A DNA stretch of 64,000 nucleotides from Pseudoscleropodium purum (taxonomy: Eukaryota; Streptophyta; Bryopsida; Hypnales; Brachytheciaceae), in the NCBI GenBank assembly GCA_963969395.1, contig OZ017795.1, forward strand, positions 12,090,001 to 12,154,000. Direction: 5' to 3'. The position numbers and the translations under genes were made by a program. The notes beneath the pieces were generated by a model that saw only the letters and a list, made by a program, of their open reading frames with translations, had not been told where the DNA came from and searched no databases. Shown one piece after another: positions 1 to 12,090 of this stretch. Every line of letters starts with the position of its first letter. Within the stretch, counting starts at the first letter, position 1.

Positions 1-167
1 AATTAGAATTTTGCCTTCTTCAAACTGAGGTCACTCGATTGAACCAATCAATAAGTCTCTTATCAAAAGATTACAACAATAGCACTCAAGAGCTCCATCA
101 TGGCAAGCAAGCACTAGACGCTATGCGAATATAGTTCAAGCACTTCCAACATGTCAATGACCAAGAA

Positions 168-989
168 ATGCAAAATCAACAAAAGCAACACAAGTGGAAA
201 TTGTTTGTCTTCAACGACAATTTAGTTGGAGCACTAGACAACATACATAAACTACAAGAAAATTTTTTGAGGATGATAAAAACACCATTTGGGTATAGAA
301 ATCAAGTCAGACCTTGGAAAAACATTTTGTTACTCTCCAAGTCTAGAGGCCTGGGAAAGGCTACCCGTAGGCTTGTAAGAACTATCCTCACTCCAGCTAC
401 AAGTACAAGGATCGAGAAACAAAACTTCACATCATGCTCTCGAAAACACCTTTGTAGAGGCATTGAAGAGCAAGTGGCAATGGGAAAAATGTTTGTATTA
501 CTTCTTAGGAAAACTGAGCTGCAATCTTTGATTGAAGTACTGGCACTAAACCATACAAGAATGCAAACAACTAATTCATACTTGAACAAGATTGGTGACT
601 CTATTGGTCCTCACGAGGTCCTCCAAACTTGCAACAAAGTTGGCATTACTCAAAAGGAATATTTGGCAATGTATAAAAAATTCAAAGTGGGGGTGTGGTC
701 TGCTGGCAAGAATTTGAGACTAGGATGCCTCTCCAATCCTCACAAGGTCTCCACTCTCAAGGTCCAAATGAACTCAAAATTGATAGAGCTCATAAGAAAT
801 TTCTATACCATTCAAATAGAAGTAGAAGTTCTACAAAAGAACAAGGTCACTCATAAACTACAATTGAATGAGTTCAATACTTTCTTCCCTAATGTGGAGA
901 CTATACAACATACCATGGTCAAGTTATTTGGAATCGCTCCCACAAGTATGACTACAACTTCAATGACCTTAAAATGTATAAGAGACTAA
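168..989 (+). CDS. Unrecognised 273-codon ORF, possibly a transposon fragment
   Basis: This is the longest uninterrupted reading frame in the first 13 kb (273 codons), starting at an ATG and ending at TAG. I recognise no domain. The product is rich in Lys, Leu, Asn and Thr and has heptad-like stretches in its C-terminal half, so it may form coiled coil. Base composition is AT-rich like the surrounding repeats and unlike the GC-rich genes of the window, and no clear promoter or splice signals were seen. It lies 1.6 kb upstream of a decayed frame of transposon-like character. It may be a surviving part of a mobile-element protein or a chance ORF. Confidence 0.25.
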   Translation: MQNQQKQHKWKLFVFNDNLVGALDNIHKLQENFLRMIKTPFGYRNQVRPWKNILLLSKSRGLGKATRRLVRTILTPATSTRIEKQNFTSCSRKHLCRGIEEQVAMGKMFVLLLRKTELQSLIEVLALNHTRMQTTNSYLNKIGDSIGPHEVLQTCNKVGITQKEYLAMYKKFKVGVWSAGKNLRLGCLSNPHKVSTLKVQMNSKLIELIRNFYTIQIEVEVLQKNKVTHKLQLNEFNTFFPNVETIQHTMVKLFGIAPTSMTTTSMTLKCIRD

Positions 990-2622
990 TTTCAATGCAC
1001 GTCAAATCTATTATCTTGTAAGAGTTCAATCCATACCTTTGTCATCAATCCCTTTGTCTTCAATCCCTTTGTCTTCAATTGTAGGCTCGCCATGTACGAG
1101 GTGGTGATCTCTACATAGTCTTTGACCCCATAAATGCTTTCCAATATTCTATTTTATCCTTAGGATGGATGCCGTTGTATATAGTATGTCTAAATTTTGT
1201 ACGTCATAATCCTTACAAAAATGAACGTAGATAAATGATAATCATTCAATGGCAATTCATGCAATATATAGGCTCCGATTACAATCTTGATGAAATTGAC
1301 ATTGATGTAGAGGTGGCAACTTCATTAATTTCCCACCATCACCTGCACAGTACATGGTACAAGATTGGAATGAACACGTATAAGCCAAATAGGTACAAAA
1401 CCTCACATTCTACTGACTTGTTCCAACCCCTACAACAATCCAAGTTCATAATTACTTGCTCCCTGCTCTTCTCAAATATTTCAATCCCATAAATCTATGT
1501 CATTGAAATCAGATGCTAAAGCATTAGGGGTTGGCAACCATTGTTTTTGTTATTGAATGTGGTTACTAGAAGTACTCCTTGTCAACTTAGTCCTTGTCTC
1601 TTAGTTGCTTTTTTTGATCATTGATGATACAAGCGTCATGTGCTTTGAATTCAGTCAGTAGTATGTAGCGTTACCATAAAACTTGATATCAAATTCTCAT
1701 CATTAGTTCAATGATTCTAGGTCACTGTAATACTAATATAGGGATAATAACTACTACTGAACTTTGGAGTCCTCGGTTTTCCTTCTCAACTCTCATGTTG
1801 CACTAGTAAAATTGTTTAGCTTTAACATACTAGCTTGCATGAAGAAATATTGACGTGACTCTTATAACAAGTTGCTTGAATTACACATATATGATTGGTT
1901 TCATTTCAAGTTAGTAAGTTATATTTGTCTAAGGTTTTTTTCAAGTTTTAGATTCATGTTCACTTGTAAATTCAAATAATTAAAAATGAATTTATCCTCA
2001 TAAATTAAAATCAAACTTATAGTATGCATGGAGTGATCCAACTTCCCATATAGACATTGAGAGCTTTAGATATAAAGCTATGTTAGGCATGAGGTTTTGG
2101 TCCAATAGGTGATTTATAGGTGCCTCATAGTATTTGACTAATTCCCAATTTACTTTGCTGACTCCCTCTTCAACAATTGAAGTAGTAGTAAATAGTAAAT
2201 CCTTGTATACAAGTAGATTGTAAACATATTCTTCAATTGCAAATAGCACAATCAATAATGTATAGAACAATACCTTTTTCTTTCACTGCCTTGGCATTCA
2301 TGGAGGGATACCAACACATATTGAAGTATTCAGCTTCAAAGTCCTCTCTAGGTTTCCCTCTTTGAGTTCTTGCTGTCCAAGCAGCAAAGACTATCTAACT
2401 TCAAGATAAGAACCTGCAAGAGGAACTATTGCTCTACAACACTTAGAAATTCTATCACTTGAAATATTTATATCTATAGTATGTACTTTTGATATATGCT
2501 AGCCAACCATGTCACCATGATAAGATGTCATATACTTTTGAGCAGCATAAACAAGCTTTTAAGCTAACTTGCAGCTCATACTACATTGTTTACAACGAAA
2601 TATTTGAGGACATTGACTATTT
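990..2622. other. AT-rich intergenic DNA, no gene recognised
   Basis: Both strands contain only short frames of fewer than 95 codons without recognisable domains. No clear repeat, RNA gene or regulatory site was identified. Confidence 0.5.
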
Positions 2623-3957
2623 ATGTATGTGTCACTAATTCTTCACTATGCAGAGCTAAATGGTAGTGCCCTATTCTTTGTTTTGAAGATGGATGAAGCA
2701 GAAGTGGTTACTAAGCAAAAGATGGTGCACATCAACATCACAATAATGAATAGAGCCTTGGACCCTACTATAATAGAAGACTTTGACAAATATTTCTTTA
2801 TACAAGCTAAAAGAGAGATTTAGCCAATTGGATGTTTCCAAATTTCCAAAGAGAACTTCGACATTTTGTTAGCAGTTTTCAAAAAAACTACTATTCCCTC
2901 CATCATCCAATCTCAAAGTGTTGGCCAAAAGTTAGTTGTTGATGGAGTTAGAGAATTCCAAGTGTAGTGGCATTTATCAGGTGACATGAAAACTATCAAA
3001 GCTTTATACAGACTCAAAAATGGAGCAAATGGACCTCATTGTTGCATATACTGTAACCAAAAGAAGACCAAAGACAGAATTGTATTCGCACCACACGCTA
3101 TTTCAACTACGAAGAAACAAAGAGCAAATTGGAATGGTGGTCTCTTTGCATAGAATGTAACAAAAAGACCTGTTTCAGACCTTGTAAGCTTGGCATGTTG
3201 GCAACCTATTTTCTCCATTTCATTAGATAGAGTTCATATTTGTATATTGCATGGTTTCAACTGAATTTGTGAAAAACTTCTACATATGCATTTCTAATTT
3301 TTTGGGACCATGCACAATGTTGAGGTCCAAAGAGCTACTATTGAGGATCTACAAAAACTTCTATCTAGCATTGGTATGCATGGAGGAAATGTTCAAATCT
3401 TTGAAGACAAGGATCTATCAGGAAAAAGCAACTCTATCCCTAAAAAGCCTTCCCTTAGTGGCTCACATGCTCATAAACTTTTCAAACCAAACAACATACA
3501 TAGAGCTTTTAATAAAGTTTATCAAGATATAGTATTAGTAGAGAGAAACTATTTGGACAATGGTGCAATTTGTCAAGGTTGACTACAAGTTTGGCAAGCT
3601 TTGGAAAAACTCATTCCCTACTTCACAGGTTTAACTCTAATGGTGAAACAGAGGGATTCTTTCAAAGTATTGATGGACAATTTTGGCAACCTTCACATCA
3701 AGCACTTTGGCGAACACCATGTCATTCACTACATAGTACGTTATTTTTTATCCATGAAGATGCTAAATTTTTGATATTCTATAACTATTGTACTAAAGAC
3801 TAGAATGTTCTATTACTTACGAGTCTTTCATGACTAGCAGCAGATTTCTTTCCAAAACGCTAATGATGCTTTTGAATTGTCCAACATGTTTGGTTGAAGC
3901 ATGGCCTATACTTTGTGGAAAGATATGGTTCACTTTTTGTATGGTCATGTCAAGGTA
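2623..3957 (+). pseudogene. Decayed protein-coding frame, probable transposon-derived
   Basis: A single reading frame of about 445 codons can be followed from 2623 to the TAA at 3958. It has nine internal stops (at 2821, 2965, 3151, 3262, 3295, 3580, 3772, 3835, 3895) and no apparent frameshift. Between the stops the translation stays protein-like. It includes a segment GDMKTIKALYRLKNGANG followed by CCIYC near 2971-3054; a D-x-K motif then C-x2-C recalls proteins of several eukaryotic DNA transposons, but I cannot name the family. Four stops are TGA and four TAG, as expected from C-to-T decay of CGA, CAG or TGG codons in methylated DNA. Upstream of 2623 the frame is closed by a stop, so the start is unknown. 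This is a non-functional relic. Confidence 0.5.
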
Positions 3958-4800
3958 TAAAATTCAATCATCATACAACAAAGGAAGCTTACCACTGTCA
4001 CACCCAACATGAGGTTCTATTCACAAAAGAGTCATGCCTATAGACCTAGGGGCATTGGTATAGGATAGTACAACATAGGTTTCACAACAAAGAGCAAGAA
4101 CAAGAAGAGGACAAGAACTTGGACTCTGAGGAGCATGTGCAAAGAAGATGAAAGTTTTTAGTGAATTCAAGTGCAAAAAACCATGCAACTGCATGAATAG
4201 CCTAGTGCCGTTGTGTAGGGAGTTCCTAGTACATCATACAACAAGGATTGTTGATTGAAAAAGATATAACTGAATAAGAAGATGTGCACCATACCTATTG
4301 TGATTCAAGAATAAATCGAAGGACCTTTGGTGGAATGACATCAGCTATGATTTTCTTTTTCTCTTTTTGATTATTGACCTGCATGAGTGCACCATTCTGT
4401 TACTTCTTGAAAGCATATAGAAATTGTGGTTGTTAACCAAAAAGACTTTAGTACTTGTGAAGATTGTGAAGGACAACCTATCTTTGAAGTTGAGGAGCAA
4501 TGACCTTACTATTCTCACACTACTTCAAAAAGTGACGTCGTGACAACCCTTGTAATTCCTTTAATTATTGTACATTACCTCTCCAAATGATGTACACTTT
4601 ATAATCCTAACAATTGATGAAGAGAATTAAAAAATAATTTATTAAAATGCCTTTGCTTCTTTTAATATTAAAAAATAATTTATTCTCTATTATATGCCAC
4701 ATTATATAAAAATGTACAAGCAATGCATTCTTTGTTTTCTAAAAGTGCATACTAGTTATAAACATTAAAAAAAAAAAAACTCCTACATCTAGGGATGTAT
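3958..4800. other. Intergenic DNA, nothing recognised
   Basis: Downstream of the decayed frame the sequence becomes increasingly AT-rich. I see no coding frame, RNA gene or repeat of note here. Confidence 0.4.
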
Positions 4801-5660
4801 TCTGTTTTTGATTTAGTGTTTTCTAAATTGTAATTAGACCCGACCCAACTTATGAATGCTGTGACAAATAAAAAATATGGCATGTATATGCTCATTGCAC
4901 AAAGAGACTAAAAATAGAATATGAAAATAATTCTAAAAATAATCTCCTTGTAGCAATGCAAAATCGTTACATTCAATTGATTCAAATTGATACTTTGAAT
5001 TAGTTTATATTTATATGACATGAATGAAAGATATGTAGGCAAAACCTTTTTAATTGAGCATTTTTAACTTATAATGACACCCAATCCAACTTATGAGTAC
5101 TATAAAATATTTAAAAAATATGACAACATTTGCATGTGCATATATATATATAGAATAAGTTTTTAAACTAGTTGTAAGACCTATACATCATACACAATTT
5201 CATTATATTTAACATCGATATTTGGTTTTGTTTATATTTTATGGCATAAATAAATGCCAATTGACTATGATATTTTAAATTTGGTGTTTTGTAAAATGAA
5301 GTTGAATCTAATCCTAAACTTGTAGTACTGTGAAATCTTTTAAAAAATATAGCATGCATGTTTGCAAATAGGCTAATTATGGATTATTAAATTAATTATA
5401 AAATCCATAAATAATGTTGCAAGCTCATAAATATATTCAAGGATGGATTTTGATTTACTTTATATGTTCATGATATGAATGTACTACGAAGGAAATTTGG
5501 GCATGATACTTTAAATTTAGCATTTCTATATTATAATTAGATTCATTTCAATTTATAAATATTATAAAAAGAAATTGAATTTTTTGTAATGCATGTGCAC
5601 AAATAGGCTTTGCCTGAGGTTATTAAAATAAATTAAATAGTCACTTTCAATTTTGCATAT
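4800..5660. repeat. Degenerate tandem array, period about 220-250 bp
   Basis: About four diverged units share the order: an A/T-rich ATTTAG-CATTT-like start, then GTAATTAGACCC-like, CCAACTTATGAGTACT-like, AAAAAATATG, and GCATGTGCACAAATAGGCT-like. Corresponding blocks begin near 4830, 5070, 5290 and 5540. Units differ by many substitutions and small indels, so the array is old. No coding capacity was seen. Confidence 0.5.
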
Positions 5661-6166
5661 TGTTTATAAATCAGTATGATAAATAATAGATGATTAAAAT
5701 GACTTTATAAATTCTACAAACATAAAAGGAGGTGTTTACACAACTCTCCACTTTTTATAATGTAGTTATAAATCAAAATTTTGTATATCCAATTTTCACA
5801 ATAATTAAGCAATGTTTCCATTATACTACATTTTTTTCCCTAAGAACAAATTATAGGAATTTCTTCTTAAATTTTCTATATAAAAATAAATTATTTTGCA
5901 CATATATGATTTTATCAATTCAAACAAGTAAGAGGAAGTTTATATAATTGTAATTTTATGAAGTTTATGGATGAATACTTAGCCATTGTAATTGCAATGT
6001 GCAATTTTTATTGTGCAAGTGATGCAAAATTCTATTTTTTTTCTAATAATGTAATTAAAAATATATATGTTCAATTCAAATTTTTTATATGGTTTGAGAA
6101 TAAATTAACCTTAAAGCGCTCCAACGCCCAATTTTGGGATGACAAACAGATTGAAAAGTAGTTTCC
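5661..6166. other. AT-rich spacer, nothing recognised
   Basis: Very AT-rich with only short frames. No repeats beyond low-complexity runs were identified between the tandem array and the MITE that starts at 6167. Confidence 0.4.
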
Positions 6167-6454
6167 CATTAGAAGATTTTGAAGGCCTCCGGATGCCTGC
6201 GAGTTATCACAGCCTACGAACGTAGGGAACAGGTTTGGCATAACGGTCTGATATGGCCGAGCCCCTGCCACGTCAGTGACCAAAAAAGATTTATTTTTAT
6301 TTTTTTTAAATCTTTTTTTTGCATATGGAGACTTAATTTTTTTTTTTAATGAAAAAGAAAATTCTGATAGTGGGCCATTCCCTTCTCTTCGGGGAATAGT
6401 TGTGGGGGAACAGGCCCGAAATAGGCTTTTGGACCCCCCAAAACTCTTCTAATG
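6167..6454. mobile_element. MITE family A, copy 1
   Basis: A 288 bp element has inverted ends reading CATTAGAAGA inward from both sides (left CATTAGAAGATTTT, right complement CATTAGAAGAGTTTTGG). It contains a GC-richer outer part, a long T-rich tract and the internal motif TTTTTTGCATATGGAGACTT. It matches copies at 57792-58052 and 62154-62423 in ends, length and the internal TTTGCAT..GGA(G)ACT..AATTT block; copy 3 is in the opposite orientation. It has no coding capacity and is presumably moved by a transposase encoded elsewhere. Flanking TTTC on each side may be the target duplication, but this is not clean. Confidence 0.8.
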
Positions 6455-6990
6455 TTTCTTATTACTACTTGGATGAAGGTCATTTAATTTGTGGAGATAT
6501 TTTATCAAGTTGTTCTTTCTAATGGTTAGATTTGATGTTATTAAAGTACACATTTTTCTAAAATTGTAAATGTAAAAAAGTGTCAAGTAGTTGGCAAAGC
6601 CACAATTGCATTGACTCTAGTTCAAAACTAGATTTACAAAAATGAGGTCAAAGATTTAAAGAACAAAATAAAATTAAAAAAACTCTCTATATTAAGAGAA
6701 CCTCATTCAAATTCATTCCAACAATTTTTATTCGAAAATGATAATGTTTTGTTTAAAATCGAATTTAAAAGGAAATATAAAATTTCTATTTCAAATTTTA
6801 TAGAAAAATATTGGTGATAGCATTGATAAATCTAACTATATGGGTGGAATCTAAATTCCATTTCTAAAACTTTTGTTTATGTATCAATTCCAATATATTC
6901 TTCCAAATAGTATTTTGTAATGGTTTTTCCCAATCATCAATTTTGAAGATGGTTCTTGACATTTAGGGATTAAAGAAAAATTGAAAGGTA
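6455..6990 (+). repeat. Dispersed repeat D, copy 1
   Basis: This stretch of about 500 bp matches 44865-45440 and 57287-58100 in the same orientation. Shared blocks include GGATGAAGGTCATTTAATTT, a GTCCTTTCTAATGGTTAG-like block, AAGAGAACCTCATTTCAAAT and CATTCCAACAAATTTTA. No protein is encoded. It represents the copy without a MITE at the point where copy 3 carries one (near 6950). Confidence 0.7.
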
Positions 6991-8318
6991 TTATTGTCAT
7001 AATTATTAATAATAATAAGTATTTGAATCAAATCACTTCCAAATGGGCTAAAATAGAAGTAAGACAATTATAATTTGTAATTCATTTTCTTTTTTGTTAT
7101 ATTTTTTTTACTTAAATTTACAAGTATTTGTTTCATATGTATTTCTTTAGTCATTTTCTATTTGTATTTCACCATGGGGTCAAACTTAGCCCTAGAGTAG
7201 GTACATTTGCTTTTAAAATATAATACTAATTAAAAGTGACATTAGGCACATAATAATAGACTATTTACACCTTTCCTGTTTGAATGAACTCGTGCATTAG
7301 TATTCTTAGATTTTGTGAGACAAAATAAAATCTAAATTACAAATGGTATTTGGCAATGGTTAGTCTTTTTTTTTAGAGAATATTTTTGTTCTACTCTTTA
7401 ATTTAGTATATTTTAAGAATTTATTTGTTTGTGCTTTAATTTTCGATTAATTGTTAAGTTTATAGGTGAAATTCCCCCAAAGAGTGTTGAATTGTAATTT
7501 ATAAAGTTCCTACTAGTCTTATATTTTATCTTTAGAAGCCTAGAGCATCTAAAACACTCCAATCTTATGCTTGTAGATAAGTTAGGTATTTCAAAGATAA
7601 CCAAAGTCCAATTTATAGTATCCACTATAAAATATCCTTTCTAAATTAGAACTTGGTCCAAATCTATAGATGCATGTGTTAGAGTCTAGTAATTAACGTA
7701 GAGTTAGTATTTTGTACGGTAGACTCTTTTTAATCTAGAATAGTATATAATAGGAGAAGTCTAAGTTACCATTTATTTTTAAAAAATCAAACGTTGCCAT
7801 TGCAAATGATAACTCAAGCACTGTAAGAAATAATGCAAAAGGAAATTGAAGGAAGTTGTTTTTGAGATAAAAATATGCCAAAAGTTTGAAGGCACAGTCA
7901 TTTCATCAAGATTTTCTTTCAATCAAAAGATTTTTCATTGATGGAATTTAAAAGAAGAATATTGTAGTCAAGCCTTTTTGTGAAAAATGTAGAATAAAAA
8001 TATGAATTTGCTATTCAACATGTATATTGAACTTTTAGATGCTAGAAGTTTGGCTAATCCTCACAAGTAAAAATATTACCATTTAGGAGACACATCTTAT
8101 ACAACATACAGATTTTCATCTACAAGCACATGAAGCTAGGTCTCTATGTTGTCTATTTACTATGTTTGAGAGTTTTTAAGCCTACTATATTTGAGCACAA
8201 TGGCCTCTCAAATCCAAATTAGTATTCAATGACTTGGAAGAAAAAGAAATATTTGAAGGTTCTTAAATGCTCCATTAATTAAACATCAAAACTAGTAGAA
8301 CAATCCTTGAAATGTGTT
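6991..8318. other. AT-rich intergenic DNA, no gene recognised
   Basis: Only short AT-rich frames occur and none resembles a known protein. No clear repeat boundaries were found. Confidence 0.4.
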
Positions 8319-8580
8319 CATTAGATGTCTTGGAGAGGGCAAGGATGGCCGATTAGACTCATTCCTGACATTGTTGCCCCAATAATTAAAGACTTGTTGC
8401 TATCGAAAATTGAAAAAATATATATATTGAAAAAAATTTAAATGAAAAAATAATATTGAAAAAAATAAAATGAAGTGGCAATCTCTACGCCATATCAGAC
8501 AATTGCTACATTACAGTTCGTAGAGTCTAGGAACCCAAAAGAACTCGTTGCCCTCTATAGGGGCAAAAAAACATCTAATT
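8319..8580. mobile_element. Possible diverged MITE related to family A
   Basis: The left end reads CATTAGATGTCTTGG and the right end complement reads AATTAGATGTTTTTTTG. Both are followed inward by an AGAGGGCAA block. Length (about 262 bp) and the internal CTAGGAACCCAAAAG resemble family A copy 2. The middle is an A-rich low-complexity tract. Ends are less conserved than in the three clear family A copies, so assignment is tentative. Confidence 0.4.
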
Positions 8581-10645
8581 CCAAAAAAAGCATTATTAGT
8601 ATTACCATTCTACCATTTCCAAGTCTTGGTGCTGTAATATTAAGTTAAAAATGTTCAAGGTCAACAAATGTAGTTCTGCAATGTGTTGAGAAACTTGTTT
8701 TTTTCACTTTAAATGTAGATATCTTGCAATCTGTCTGGTCAAAAATTCTGAAATTTTCTCCACCATTAGAATAAGAATAGAGCTACAAAAGGGCTATCAG
8801 TTCCTTGCTTGTTCCCAAAGTCGTGAGCTTTGTTCCTATATAAGAGATCTTGTACAGATAGGCTGTTGACTTGATGGAGAAACCAGTGATGCTTGCTATA
8901 CTGCATTTCAGGGATCGCCACCTGTGAAGAAATTAGTACACGTCATGTTTGCTTGCAAGCCTTTATCAAACCTAAACTTGGCAAACCCATCCTTGATCCT
9001 TTCAAAGTGTCAAAGCAATTTTGGACATGAATTGGATTAGTACAATGCAAATCAAACATTTGCAGAGGTGCAATGATAGAAATGACAGGGATTGTAAAAA
9101 CTTTGGTAATTTTATTGTTTGAATTGAAATTACTAAGAATTTTGAAAGGCCAAAAGTACTCTAAGCCCATAGCCAATGTCTAGACTCTTCCAATTCCGAT
9201 CATTCAAGGACTACTTTCCTGCTCATTACTTCCTACTTTCTTATTCACTACTTTGGGACTATATCATGAACTTATTTGTCCAAATCTTGAAAAGAAGAAA
9301 AAAACAACATTCCTAGCTTTGGTTGGAAATAATTGTACCCTATAGGTTGGATATGGGTCACTAGTCAGGAATGGGTGCCTCTACCTTAGTAGTGCACTAC
9401 ATTAGTCACGCATGCTAATTCCATCCATCAACGTAGTCAAGTTTGGTCCATTGTGGCATACTTCATAATTTCTATTCCACTATTGGTTGCTCAAACTCTT
9501 TTCAATAACAAAAGCATGTGATTATTGTGGATTGGTTAATTTCAATGCTTGTAAATTATTCTGATTGATGCCTCAATTGCATTTGGAGAGTTTGGAATTT
9601 TAGATTTTTTTCCTTAAAATTAGTATATATGTAGCAATGTTGCCATGTTTTTGTTTAGATGATCCCTAGTCTAAAAACAAATCTTGTGTCTGGTCTTTAA
9701 ATCCCATCATGCCTAGACTTTGATGCAATTCATGAATTTTAAAAAATTGAGCTCTAGATTCATACTACAAGAGGTCTCACATTATTGAAAATTTTCTTGC
9801 AATTTGAACCCAAAGCTTAGGGTAGTACCTAATTGCTCTTTTTTGGTTCATCAACAATATTGGTGATTTCCTCTTGTAGTAGCCAAAGGCTCCCATTGGA
9901 ACATCGTTGGAGCTTCATCTTGCTTAGGTTTGGTAGATAATATACAATATTAGTTCATATTCAATGAGCCCATTTACATTCTTATCATGCATTAATTCTA
10001 GTGTTGTGGTTCAAAAGGATCTAAGAATTGGCGCCAAATATATTTTAGACCCTAAACCCTAAACCAACAAAAAGAAAGAAGTAGAAGTGCAACCTATAGT
10101 GAAAAAAACTCTAGTTGGAAAAAAATTGTCATCCCTAGGGAGAAATTGTACTATAACAAACAACAAAGATATAAATGTCATTATGATCATTGTTGTAGGC
10201 GATTCTAACATTTCCATTGAGATCCTCCAAAACATGGAAGCATTAATTGAGAAAGAATTTAGATGGGCCTTTGTTCCATTGAAAGAAGCAAAGCTCTTTC
10301 AAGGTTACATATGCAAATGGCGTACTGCATTTTGACATTTACAATAGGCATAGTAAGCAAATTCATCCAATGTGTCTCAAATGGGACAAAGGTCAAATAC
10401 TCCACCTAGGCACCATATTTTGATAGAGGCCCTCCGCAATACTAGTTTGCACATATACATTGGAATGCTAAGGATATTATATAAAAGACAAAGGTGAAGA
10501 TTACTTCTATTGTATAGACAAGAATGTGACCACGGAATAGATTGTAGAAGGAAATGAAGAGTAGTAGGTGAAGCATGGTACTTTGTTTGCTTAGAAAAAA
10601 ATCATTCTAACTAATGAAAATCTAATTTTGAAGGCTATGGCACTA
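8581..10645. other. Intergenic DNA with a two-unit telomere-like motif
   Basis: No gene was recognised. At 10049-10067 the sequence carries two CCCTAAA units, too short to be an interstitial telomere and with no recognised gene beside it. An 82-codon frame at 10087-10335 follows it but resembles nothing I know. The rest is AT-rich. Confidence 0.4.
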
Positions 10646-10963
10646 TGTACAAGGGAAATTTCATTAAAATGGTGCCATCCTGTTAAATTGGCGGTTTTAG
10701 CAATTCAGACCGCGCAGTCTAAAGTTTTTTTTGTACTAGAATCTATAACAGTACTAGATTTTTGAAATCTACAAACCTTCTAGATATCTAAAATCTATAC
10801 CAGTCCTAGATATTTTGGATTGTTTGGTCTAATATCTATATTTGTCGTAGATTTCTGAAACCTAAAACTGACCCAGGTGTTAACAATGTATACTTGTCCT
10901 AGATGTCAAGATGTGAAAATGGCATTTTAAATACCACCATTTTAACAAAATTTGCCTTGTATA
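10646..10963. mobile_element. MITE family B, copy 1
   Basis: A 318 bp element has imperfect inverted ends: left TGTACAAGGGAAATTTCATT, right complement TATACAAGGCAAATTTTGTT, both followed by AAAATGGTG. The interior holds several variants of an AATCTA(N)TACTAGAT / CCTAGAT motif. A shorter relative with the same ends lies at 60297-60486. It has no coding capacity. Ends are placed by the inverted-repeat match; no clear target duplication was seen. Confidence 0.7.
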
Positions 10964-12090
10964 TACATGATAAAGAGATAATTGGAAAATTTTCTTCCCA
11001 ACACCATCTTGTTGATGTTGAAATCTATACAACATTTCCCATGTGTTTCTTGGGATCTCTTAAAAAGCCTAAGAGGAATGGACTACACCAAAGCAATAAT
11101 AGTCTAGAAATGTATAATGAGTCCAAATGCCATTCAAATCAATGGCATAATCTAAATTTGCTTCACAATTTGCTTTGAGCAAACAAATTAAGGTTCTCAC
11201 TTTGTAGATTGGCAATGGCCTTACATCCAAAGTGAATGTGGTACAAGAAGGTGTAAAATATAAGTATGTTCTTAGAAGGAATGTTTTTGGAAGTCCCAAA
11301 GCCAAATCAAAACAGTGGCAGGGTTATTAATGGTAGTCAAGATTTGGAAGCACCTATTGGAAAGCTACATGAGACCAACAAAAACGATGATCTTTGTACT
11401 ACATCTAGGTCAATGCACATTCTTGTTGTTTACAGTGATTGTGACTTGGGAAACAATTTCTTACTCTAATTTTGAGCCTTCAAACAATATTAGAATACTT
11501 GTGGTATATTTTGAAACACTTGTGACAAAGTTTGTATAAATAAAGTTTTTGAAGGCTTCTTCTTAACCCCTAAAGGGAAAACCTTGCCCTAGGGCCATAA
11601 TTGTAGGGTCAAATATGAATTTCACATACATAGTTCTTGATTTTAAATGTCATGGAGCTTGACTAAAAAAATGTAGTTCCAATAGTCCACTTTTTATTCC
11701 TTTCATTTTTTTTCTAAAATTGTTAAAATTGTAATTTTTGTAACACTTTGAAGGTAACATCTTAAAAACTTATAATATATAACTTTTGAACTTCTCTATC
11801 AAATTTCTTTTATTATGAGCTCAAGAAGTATACCAATTACACCGTGATGTTTATCACTATCATCTCCAATTTTTCTACAAATTTCATACTATTTTAAGCA
11901 TTTTGGTAATTACTATGCTTTTTGCAAAAAAATATAATAAAAAAATCTTCACAAATTTCATTTTAACATTTTATTTACAAAAAAAGAATATCCAAACTAG
12001 AGTATGACATGTCCTTTAAAAGGGTTAAAAATTGACACATGGATCCCTTTTGTTTTGATTTTAAGTGATCGCTAGTGTATCTTGTGGGAT
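10964..12090. other. Intergenic DNA, no gene recognised
   Basis: Short frames only, none recognisable. The stretch is AT-rich without clear repeat units until the tandem array that starts near 12091. Confidence 0.4.
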
